A stretch of DNA of 9,261 bases, from the NCBI GenBank assembly GCA_902773155.1, contig CACYDK010000170.1, positions 1-9,261 of the forward strand, read 5' to 3'. This stretch comes from an uncultured Ruminococcus sp. (GTDB lineage Bacteria > Bacillota > Clostridia > Oscillospirales > Acutalibacteraceae). Below are positions 1 through 5,148 of the stretch, piece after piece. Every line of letters begins with the position of its first letter. The first letter of the stretch is position 1. Made by a program: the position numbers and the translations under genes. The notes below the pieces were generated by a model. It had not been told where the DNA came from. It saw only the letters and a list, made by a program, of their open reading frames with translations, and did not search any database.

Positions 1-35
1 CCAACCCGGCCGCAGCCGACAATAATAATCTTCAT
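1..35 (-). CDS. trkA: TrkA-type potassium uptake regulator, N-terminal fragment (runs off window)
   Basis: Only the first 11 full codons are visible. They read MKIIIVGCGRV, and the partial next codon (GG) gives Gly. This is the start of a Rossmann fold with the glycine-rich GxGxxG dinucleotide loop. The beginning is the usual one for TrkA/KtrA-type RCK_N proteins, cytoplasmic NAD(H)-binding subunits that gate Trk/Ktr potassium channels. The ATG at 35-33 is supported by an AGAGGT-like ribosome binding site at about 46-41 on the minus strand. The gene lies 86 bases downstream of the macro-domain gene on the same strand and seems to have its own promoter. With so few residues visible, another NAD-binding protein such as a dehydrogenase cannot be excluded, although KIIIVGCGRVG is highly typical of TrkA. 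Confidence 0.72.
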   Translation of the reverse strand, partial: MKIIIVGCGRV

Positions 36-67
36 AGCTGTACCTCTGTAAATACAATATTGCAATA

Positions 68-96
68 ATTTTACTACAAAGAGTTTTCAAAATCAA
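68..96 (-). promoter_or_regulatory. Candidate sigma-A promoter for trkA
   Basis: On the minus strand a TTGATT -35 box (96-91) is separated by 17 bases from a TAAAAT -10 box (73-68). Transcription would start near 61, about 25 bases ahead of the trkA start codon. The region is AT-rich, so a chance match is possible. The absence of a visible terminator after the macro gene leaves room for read-through as well. Confidence 0.42.
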
Positions 97-121
97 TAGC
101 TTTTAAGAATATTTGCAGTTA

Positions 122-1114
122 TTATCTGACCGCGCCCAAAAGGCTCTGGTCAAAGTAAAAAAGCGCCTCGTTTATCTCGAAAATATTGTAGTTCCGATTC
201 TTAATAAAATACTCGATTATCACATCGAATTTGTTGCTCCCAGAAAGAGCGTAGCCGGCCTTTCGGAGAAAATCGGCGGTTTCCGAGAGGTTGAGCTCGA
301 GAGCGATAGCGAAGGCTATGGCGGTGTTTTTATTTGGGCGGTAATCCCTGTTTACACGTATTTTTGAGAACACCTTTCGGCTTATGTTGGCCTTTTTATA
401 GCACTCGACGTCGGTCATTCCCTTTTCATCGATTTTTCTTAGCAGCATTTCCGAAAAGCTTTCGTCGAGGTTCTCAAAAAGCTCGCTTATCGCGGCGTTC
501 GGCTCCGCCTCCAAAGCAACGCTCTCCATAGCCGCTCCAAGCCCTGCGGCAGGCTTCATTCTTCTGCTAAAGCGAGCGCAGCGCTCATCGGCGTAATGGT
601 CGTCAATGTATTGCTTTATTTGCGAAACAAGCCTTCCGCCGGCCTTAAACGAGTCTTTGTCAAAGAATACCAGATAAACATCAAGCTCGCTTTTTTGTAG
701 GAATTCAGCGATTGTCTCGCTCGCTACGGCAACGGCCTTGTCCTTGGGATAGCCATAGGCGCCGGACGAAATGAGCGGAAAGGCTATACTTTCAACGCCG
801 TGCTTTTCAGCAAGCTCGAGAGAATTCTTGTAGCAGGACGCCAGTTTTTCGCGCTCGTGACTGAGCCCCAGCCTCCACACAGGTCCTACTGTATGGATAA
901 CATATTTGCATGGCAGGTCGTAAGCCTTAGTAAGCTTTGCCTCGCCGGTTTCGCAGCCGCCCAGAGTTCGGCATTCCGCCAAAAGCCCGGGGCCTGCAGC
1001 CCGGTGGATCGCTCCGTCTACGCCCCCTCCGCCAAGCAGAGTTTTGTTTGCGGCGTTTACAATCGCGTCGCATTTAAGCTTTGTGATATCGGCTCGAATT
1101 AATTGCAGAGGCAT
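122..1114 (-). CDS. Macro-domain (ADP-ribose hydrolase) protein with C-terminal HTH-like helical domain
   Basis: Predicted 330-residue cytoplasmic protein. Residues 1-165 form a MacroD-type macro domain. The ADP-ribose-binding NAAN is at 20-23, followed by [12 protein letters not shown] at 27-37 with the expected catalytic Asp33, HTVGP at 74-78, and the SSGAYGYP phosphate loop at 116-123. In this family such domains hydrolyse O-acetyl-ADP-ribose or remove ADP-ribose from acidic residues. After a basic linker (about 166-205), residues 210-330 form an extra helical domain whose 228-290 part looks like a lambda-repressor-type helix-turn-helix, followed by a conserved-looking tail rich in aromatic residues. 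A single-domain macro protein is about 170-180 residues, so roughly half of this protein is additional. The second Met (1114) was chosen because AGGAG at 1126-1122 sits 7 bases from it but only 1 base from the Met at 1120. The gene diverges from pyk. The HTH role is inferred from residue pattern only. Confidence 0.88.
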   Translation of the reverse strand: MPLQLIRADITKLKCDAIVNAANKTLLGGGGVDGAIHRAAGPGLLAECRTLGGCETGEAKLTKAYDLPCKYVIHTVGPVWRLGLSHEREKLASCYKNSLELAEKHGVESIAFPLISSGAYGYPKDKAVAVASETIAEFLQKSELDVYLVFFDKDSFKAGGRLVSQIKQYIDDHYADERCARFSRRMKPAAGLGAAMESVALEAEPNAAISELFENLDESFSEMLLRKIDEKGMTDVECYKKANISRKVFSKIRVNRDYRPNKNTAIAFAIALELNLSETADFLRKAGYALSGSNKFDVIIEYFIKNRNYNIFEINEALFYFDQSLLGAVR

Positions 1115-1148
1115 AATCATTCTCCTCTTAATAATTTGATTAAACTAT

Positions 1149-1177
1149 ATTATATCATTTTAGACGCCGGATTTCCA
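1149..1177 (-). promoter_or_regulatory. Candidate extended -10 sigma-A promoter for the macro-domain gene
   Basis: Reading the minus strand, TGGAAA (1177-1172, four of six consensus bases) is followed after 17 bases by TATAAT (1154-1149), which is preceded by TG plus one base, an extended -10 element. The start of transcription would lie near 1142, giving a short leader with AGGAG at 1126-1122. Confidence 0.55.
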
Positions 1178-1285
1178 GACCCCGGAATCTCGCCCGCATA
1201 AAAAATACCTTGTCGTTTTTGTGCAAAGTATACTAATTTATAAAAAATATTTCCCGTTTCATAAAAGTTTTTTTACTATAATCTA

Positions 1286-1314
1286 TTGAAATAGACGTCG
1301 AATAGGATTATAAT
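1286..1314 (+). promoter_or_regulatory. Sigma-A promoter for pyk
   Basis: TTGAAA (1286-1291) and a perfect TATAAT (1309-1314) are separated by exactly 17 bases, with a predicted start near 1321 and a leader of about 25 bases. A second TATAAT at 1277-1282 has no matching -35 box. A short inverted repeat, TCTATT-GA-AATAGA (1282-1295), overlaps the -35 box and could be a repressor site, but in such AT-rich DNA it may be chance. The rest of the 1121-1336 region holds an AGTATACT palindrome (1227-1234) and nothing else I recognise. Confidence 0.75.
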
Positions 1315-1345
1315 TTAATTATCTTTTTAAGGGAGAGTGGAATCA

Positions 1346-2782
1346 ATGAGAAGTACAAAAATCGTATGTACGCTCGGACCGGCATGCGACAATAAAGAAA
1401 CCTTAACCAGAATGATCAACGCGGGGATGAACGTCGCAAGAATCAATATGTCCCACGGAACCCACGAGGAGCAGAAGGTGCGCCTCGACAGACTTAAAGA
1501 AGTAATCAAGGAGACCGGTAAAAACGTAGCCATCCTCCTCGACACCAAGGGACCCGAGGTTAGAGTCGGGGTTTTCGAGAACGGAAGCGCCGAACTAATT
1601 GAGGGACAGGAGTTTTTCCTCTACCGCGAGGAGACCGTCGGAACCGATAAAGGTATCGGGATCAGCTATCCCAAGCTCGTTGATATCTTCCTGAAGGAAG
1701 GCCGCGCGGCTCTCGGCCGCAGAATACTGCTCGACGACGGTAAAATCGCGATCGTCGTAACCGAGGTCACCAAGGATTACATAAAATGCGTGGTAGCAAA
1801 GGGCGGAAGGCTCTCCAACCGAAAGAGCATCAATATCCCGAATTATCATATAAACATGCCATACGTAAGCGCTAAGGACAGAGCTGATATCGAATTCGGT
1901 CTCAACGAGGGCGCCGAGATCGTAGCCGCGAGCTTTATCCGCTCGGGTGACGACGTTAGGACTCTGCGTGATTATATCGACAGCATCGGCTTTGAGGGCG
2001 TAGATATCGTAGCAAAAATCGAAAATCAGAGCGGCTACGACGATATCGACAGGATTATCGACCTTTCCAACGGAATAATGGTAGCCCGAGGCGATATGGG
2101 CGTTGAGATCCCGTTTATCAAGCTTCCGGAAATCCAAAAGACCATCATCCGCAAAACAGTAGCAAAAGGCAAATATGTGATCACAGCCACACAGATGCTC
2201 GAGAGTATGACAACCAATCCCCTCCCCACTCGTGCGGAAATAAGCGACGTAGCGAACGCTGTTTATGACGGGACCTCAGCCGTAATGCTCTCCGGCGAAT
2301 CCGCCGCGGGAAAATATCCGGTCGAGAGCGTTAAGGCGCTCAACGACATATGTACGGAAGCCGAGGACAACCACGAGGATCTGCTGTTGCAGAAATATAT
2401 TGACGAATTTGACGACGAAAACAGCTTTAGGAAGAGTATTTGCCACTCCGCCAGAGAGGTTGCGAAGAGCGTCGGCGCCAAGGCGATCATCGTTGAATCG
2501 GCCACAGGCAAGGTTGCGAGGGCTATGGCTCATTTCCGTCCCGACTGCCCGATCATAGCGGTAGTTACCTCTTCCCTGATTCAGCATAAGCTCTGCCTCA
2601 GCCGCGGAGTTACCGCAGTCCTTGGCGAAAACCTGGAAACGACCGACGAAATAACCAGGCAGGCTATGCAGAAAGCGATGGAAACCAACATCGTCAAGGC
2701 AGGCGACACCGTTGTAGTTATTTCCTCTAACAAAATCGAACCCTCATACGGAACCGATACTCTGCAGATCAAGGTGCTTTGA
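1346..2782 (+). CDS. pyk: Pyruvate kinase
   Basis: Pyruvate kinase transfers phosphate from phosphoenolpyruvate to ADP in the last step of glycolysis. The 478-residue protein shows the whole catalytic barrel: TKIVCTLGPA at 4-13, ARINMSHG at 31-38 (Arg32, Asn34 and Ser36 for ADP and potassium), LLDTKGPEVRVG at 64-75, catalytic VAKIEN at 222-227 (Lys224, metal ligand Glu226), MVARGDMGVEIP at 245-256 (Asp250), and ATQMLESM at 281-288. The flexible B domain covers about 71-168, and the C-terminal regulatory domain about 345-478. Glu71 matches the Glu that marks potassium-dependent enzymes (Lys in independent ones). The C-terminal PEP-utiliser extension of Bacillus enzymes (about 585 residues) is absent. 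I chose ATG 1346 because the family starts MRxTKIV; an in-frame GTG at 1337 lies too close to GGGAG (1331-1335). The stop overlaps the next start. Confidence 0.97.
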   Translation: MRSTKIVCTLGPACDNKETLTRMINAGMNVARINMSHGTHEEQKVRLDRLKEVIKETGKNVAILLDTKGPEVRVGVFENGSAELIEGQEFFLYREETVGTDKGIGISYPKLVDIFLKEGRAALGRRILLDDGKIAIVVTEVTKDYIKCVVAKGGRLSNRKSINIPNYHINMPYVSAKDRADIEFGLNEGAEIVAASFIRSGDDVRTLRDYIDSIGFEGVDIVAKIENQSGYDDIDRIIDLSNGIMVARGDMGVEIPFIKLPEIQKTIIRKTVAKGKYVITATQMLESMTTNPLPTRAEISDVANAVYDGTSAVMLSGESAAGKYPVESVKALNDICTEAEDNHEDLLLQKYIDEFDDENSFRKSICHSAREVAKSVGAKAIIVESATGKVARAMAHFRPDCPIIAVVTSSLIQHKLCLSRGVTAVLGENLETTDEITRQAMQKAMETNIVKAGDTVVVISSNKIEPSYGTDTLQIKVL

Positions 2783-3285
2783 TGAAAAACATCATCCTTA
2801 TAGGAATGCCCGGAAGCGGCAAGAGCACAGCGGGAGTTATTCTCGCGCGCAGGCTCGGCTACGGGTTTATGGATACCGACTCGGTGATTTGCCAGAAGGA
2901 GCGCAAAACCCTGCAAAAAATCATTGACGAAAACGGGCTCGACTTTTTTCTGAAGCTTGAATGCGAAATCGGACGGACAGTCGTATGCGACCGCGTTGTG
3001 ATCGCGACCGGAGGTTCGATGGTACTATCCGAAGAGGCTATGCTCCACTTAAAACAGCTTGGAACCGTAGTTTTTATCGACGTTCCGCTGTCGGTGCTCA
3101 GGAATCGGCTCGGAAATTACAAGGACAGAGGTATCGCGATGAAAGACGGCGTGGGGCTCGAGGAGCTTTTCCTTGAACGCAAACCGCTTTACGAACGCTT
3201 CAGCGACCTGACCGTTTCCTATATAGAGAACGACAGTCTGGAGGAAACCGTCGACGAGATCGTAAACTCACTCAACGATATGTAG
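2782..3285 (+). CDS. Shikimate-kinase-like P-loop kinase lacking the usual shikimate-binding Arg
   Basis: A 167-residue protein with the fold order of shikimate kinase: Walker A GMPGSGKS (8-15), DTD (31-33), an ATGGS loop (75-79), a lid with Arg116 and the RKPLYE motif (133-138). Shikimate kinase phosphorylates the 3-OH of shikimate in aromatic amino-acid synthesis. However, the FRxxE motif that supplies the shikimate carboxylate-binding Arg reads FLKLE here (56-60), the third Gly of the GGG loop is Ser79, and the lid RP is RG. The substrate may therefore differ, so I give no aroK symbol. The start overlaps the pyk stop by one base (TGATG at 2780-2784), with AAGG at 2771-2774 as a weak ribosome site. 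This implies translational coupling to pyk. The only nearby alternative start, TTG 2779, is less likely. Confidence 0.8.
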   Translation: MKNIILIGMPGSGKSTAGVILARRLGYGFMDTDSVICQKERKTLQKIIDENGLDFFLKLECEIGRTVVCDRVVIATGGSMVLSEEAMLHLKQLGTVVFIDVPLSVLRNRLGNYKDRGIAMKDGVGLEELFLERKPLYERFSDLTVSYIENDSLEETVDEIVNSLNDM

Positions 3286-3290
3286 TAAAA

Positions 3291-3320
3291 CAGCCGGCTC
3301 ATCTCGAGCCGGCTGAGTTA
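3291..3320. terminator. Bidirectional Rho-independent terminator between convergent genes
   Basis: A perfect 10-bp stem, CAGCCGGCTC (3291-3300) with GAGCCGGCTG (3306-3315), encloses a 5-base loop. It starts 5 bases after the kinase stop. On the plus strand it is followed by a moderately T-rich stretch (AGTTATTTAT), and on the minus strand by TTTT. It can thus close both the pyk unit and the ECF gene, whose stop lies just 7 bases from the stem. Confidence 0.85.
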
Positions 3321-3321
3321 T

Positions 3322-3876
3322 TTATCTCATATTTTTAAAGGTTTTGTTTAGCCCGAGCATATCCAGGCTCTTTCCTACAACAACAAAGATTATCGCGCCC
3401 GCCAAAGGCTGAATCCACTCGGTAACAAGTCCGGCGCACGCCGCCGCCCAGTCGTACATCAGGAGGTGGGCTACAAAATATCCAAACACGGTAACAAGCG
3501 AGGTCGGAATTAGCATAAGCATGTTGGGAAGGCTGATAAACCTAAGCTCCTTTCCTCTCTTGATGGTATAGTAACGGACGATTGCAAACGGAAGGGCGTT
3601 AAGAGCCTTTATTATAGCCGTAGGAATGACCCAATGGGGATATCCTGAAATCAGGTCGGACATTCCTCCACCGATAGCCGAAGCGATTACTCCAAACGGT
3701 CCCGGAAGGAATGAGGCGCCGAGATATATCATAGAATCGCCTGCGTGGACATAGCCGAACATCGTTGGGATCTTTATGAACATTGTCGTAACAGTAACCA
3801 GAGCGGCGAACAAAGCTGTGAATACCACAATAAGCAGGCCGTTTCCGGCTTTCGATTGAGTTTTAATGTATTGCAT
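3322..3876 (-). CDS. ECF transporter S component (PF07155-like, vitamin or precursor uptake)
   Basis: A 184-residue integral membrane protein with about five to six hydrophobic segments (roughly 12-34, 44-72, 80-102, 116-139, 145-169). The pattern GYVHAGDSMIYLGASF (41-56), the GGGMSDL segment (69-75) and the pro-rich FLPGPFG loop fit the substrate-binding S subunits of energy-coupling-factor transporters of the riboflavin/hydroxymethylpyrimidine type. Helix 1 carries the AxxxA motif (Ala21, Ala25) that contacts the EcfT subunit. No EcfA ATPase or EcfT gene is in the window, so it would share a housekeeping ECF module encoded elsewhere (group II arrangement). The substrate cannot be read from sequence. 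The second Met (3876) was preferred because AAAGGA (3890-3885) is 8 bases from it and only 2 from the Met at 3882. No riboswitch is visible: the leader is under 30 bases. Confidence 0.82.
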   Translation of the reverse strand: MQYIKTQSKAGNGLLIVVFTALFAALVTVTTMFIKIPTMFGYVHAGDSMIYLGASFLPGPFGVIASAIGGGMSDLISGYPHWVIPTAIIKALNALPFAIVRYYTIKRGKELRFISLPNMLMLIPTSLVTVFGYFVAHLLMYDWAAACAGLVTEWIQPLAGAIIFVVVGKSLDMLGLNKTFKNMR

Positions 3877-3906
3877 ATTCATATTCCTTTCTCAGATGAT
3901 GGAAAT

Positions 3907-3915
3907 ATTATAGCA
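3907..3915 (-). promoter_or_regulatory. Extended -10 promoter element for the ECF S-component gene
   Basis: The minus strand reads TGCTATAAT (3915-3907), a perfect -10 box with the TG extension. No good -35 box is found at 16-18 bases, as is common for extended -10 promoters. The start of transcription is expected near 3900, about 24 bases ahead of the chosen start codon. Confidence 0.55.
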
Positions 3916-3917
3916 CT

Positions 3918-3968
3918 AAACTGTCTTTTTTAAATGGACAATTTTAACAAATTTTTAGATGACAGTTT
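3918..3968. repeat. 8-bp inverted repeat in divergent promoter region (possible operator)
   Basis: AAACTGTC (3918-3925) and its exact reverse complement GACAGTTT (3961-3968) are 35 bases apart. The first copy sits just upstream of the -10 box of the ECF gene, and the second directly precedes the -35 box of the TSCPD gene. The symmetric placement suggests binding by a regulator controlling both genes, but 8 bases in AT-rich DNA could be chance. Confidence 0.35.
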
Positions 3969-3971
3969 GAC

Positions 3972-4000
3972 TTGAAAATTAATAAAATAGGTGGTATAAT
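3972..4000 (+). promoter_or_regulatory. Strong sigma-A promoter for the TSCPD gene
   Basis: TTGAAA (3972-3977), a 17-base spacer ending in the TG extension (3992-3993), and a perfect TATAAT (3995-4000). This is the best promoter in the window by consensus. Transcription would begin near 4007, giving a leader of about 27 bases with AAAGGAG at 4019-4025. Confidence 0.72.
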
Positions 4001-4033
4001 CATATTATACTAAAATCGAAAGGAGAACAAACT

Positions 4034-4291
4034 ATGGTTTACACATTCAAACCTCGCGGAGTCTGCTCCAGACAGATTACCGTCGAGTACGATAACAACG
4101 GCATAATCACCGACTGCCGCTTTGTTGGCGGCTGCTCAGGTAACACCCAGGGACTGAGCGCACTGTTAAAGGGAATGAACGTAAAGGAAGCTATCTCGAG
4201 GCTCAAGGGGATCGACTGCGGAGGACGCGGGACATCGTGTCCCGATCAGCTCGCTATCGGACTCGAAAAAGCCCTTGCCGAGCAAAAATAA
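4034..4291 (+). CDS. TIGR03905-like TSCPD-domain small protein
   Basis: An 85-residue protein carrying the signature TSCPDQLA at 67-74. The TSCPD domain is otherwise found at the C-terminus of class II (adenosylcobalamin-dependent) ribonucleotide reductases and as stand-alone small proteins in clostridia; the stand-alone form has no established function that I know of. Five cysteines are present (11, 28, 34, 62, 69), with GGCSGNTQG at 32-40 and DCGGRGTSCPD at 61-71, which suggests metal binding or redox chemistry (inference). There is no signal peptide or membrane segment. The start is firm: AAAGGAG lies 8 bases upstream. The gene is monocistronic, with a strong promoter in front and a terminator 5 bases after the stop. 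It diverges from the ECF gene. Confidence 0.88.
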   Translation: MVYTFKPRGVCSRQITVEYDNNGIITDCRFVGGCSGNTQGLSALLKGMNVKEAISRLKGIDCGGRGTSCPDQLAIGLEKALAEQK

Positions 4292-4295
4292 CGAA

Positions 4296-4337
4296 ACGCC
4301 GGACAGAAGCGAAAGCTTATGTTCGGCGTATTTTTTT
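4296..4337 (+). terminator. Rho-independent terminator after the TSCPD gene
   Basis: A 10-bp outer stem (4296-4305 with 4320-4329, one G-T wobble), one mismatch, then a 4-bp inner stem AAGC/GCTT capped by a GAAA tetraloop, followed by seven T residues (4331-4337). On the minus strand the hairpin is followed by TTCGTTATTTTT, so it may also stop transcription of the exonuclease operon, whose last stop codon lies at 4360. Confidence 0.9.
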
Positions 4338-4359
4338 ACTATTCAGCTACATTTCCTGT

Positions 4360-5145
4360 TCAATGCTCCCATGTAAAGCCAAAATACTTCTTTTTGTGAT
4401 CTGCGGCCGATTTAATACGGTTGCAGAGCAGGTTTTTCAGCTTCAAATCATGAGGCTTGTTTTTTGGATAAAGATTTTCCATAATCCAATCCCCGGCTTT
4501 TCCGTATGTCTTAAAGGCAAAAACCTTATCGCCCTTAATCGCCTTGACCTTGGGGTTTTGCACCTTTTCGACCAAATAGTCGTCTGAGGGAGGACGGTTC
4601 ACGATTATGTATTCGGGGAAGGGCGTCTCGGTGATGACCTCGTTTGCTGAACGCTCAAAAATCTCCTTTAAGAAAAGCGCGTCCTCGAGCGCGTTATGAC
4701 GCTGAGTGAGCTCCTGTCCCCTGTAATAGTTGACAACCTTAATAAGCGCTATGGTCTGTCTGACCTTAAAATGGCGCGCTATCACAGGCGAAAAATCGAC
4801 CATTGTGCTGAACGCCAAGGCCGCCGCGCACTGTGCGCGAAAGTCGGACAGATGGGTCATTGTCGACTTTAGGAACAGACGGTCGCAGTTACCGTAGCAG
4901 TAAAATGCAGCGGTTTCGTCCTTATTTATAAAATCATACAGCATAATAAAAGCCTCGTCAGCGTCGGGAGCTGACGAAAGGCTTTCGGCCGTTAGGCCTG
5001 TTATTTCAGTGATCCTCTCGGTAACGGTGCGGAATACCCGCGGCTTTACGAGGGTGTAAAACTCGCGTCCGGTTCCGTCCACACAGCCGATCGAGATTAT
5101 CTCATTCGTGTACTGGGTTGCTTCAAAATCTATAAAATAATTCAT
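4360..5145 (-). CDS. DEDDh-family 3'-5' exonuclease with extra C-terminal region
   Basis: A 261-residue protein. Residues 1-165 form an exonuclease fold of the DnaQ/Eri-1/KapD type with all acidic metal ligands: Asp6 and Glu8 in FIDFEAT, Asp88 in YGNCDRLFL, and His150 plus Asp155 in HNALEDA. ITGLT (48-52) is also typical. Such enzymes remove nucleotides from 3' ends of RNA or DNA; whether this one trims RNA (as KapD/Eri-1 relatives) or DNA is not decided by the sequence. Residues 170-261 form a Lys-rich, partly helical tail that I do not recognise. The start codon lies 3 bases after the stop of the DUF1015 gene, and its GGAG (5155-5152) overlaps the end of that gene, so the two are co-transcribed and probably coupled. 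Confidence 0.85.
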   Translation of the reverse strand: MNYFIDFEATQYTNEIISIGCVDGTGREFYTLVKPRVFRTVTERITEITGLTAESLSSAPDADEAFIMLYDFINKDETAAFYCYGNCDRLFLKSTMTHLSDFRAQCAAALAFSTMVDFSPVIARHFKVRQTIALIKVVNYYRGQELTQRHNALEDALFLKEIFERSANEVITETPFPEYIIVNRPPSDDYLVEKVQNPKVKAIKGDKVFAFKTYGKAGDWIMENLYPKNKPHDLKLKNLLCNRIKSAADHKKKYFGFTWEH

Positions 5146-5148
5146 TCC

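Noticed and set aside
36..121. Terminator between the macro-domain gene and trkA
   Set aside because: I could find no GC-rich stem followed by T residues on the minus strand here; only AT-rich short palindromes such as CAATATTG (55-62).
1337..1345. GTG start for pyk three codons upstream
   Set aside because: The GGGAG site ends only one base before it, and pyruvate kinases begin at the ATG giving MRSTKIV.
1595..2137. Open frame of 180 codons on the minus strand inside pyk
   Set aside because: It is antisense to a fully conserved pyruvate kinase and its translation has no recognisable family features; it is a product of codon bias.
3877..3912. Riboswitch ahead of the ECF S-component gene, as is common for vitamin transporters
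   Set aside because: The predicted leader is under 30 bases, with no room for a TPP, FMN or other aptamer.
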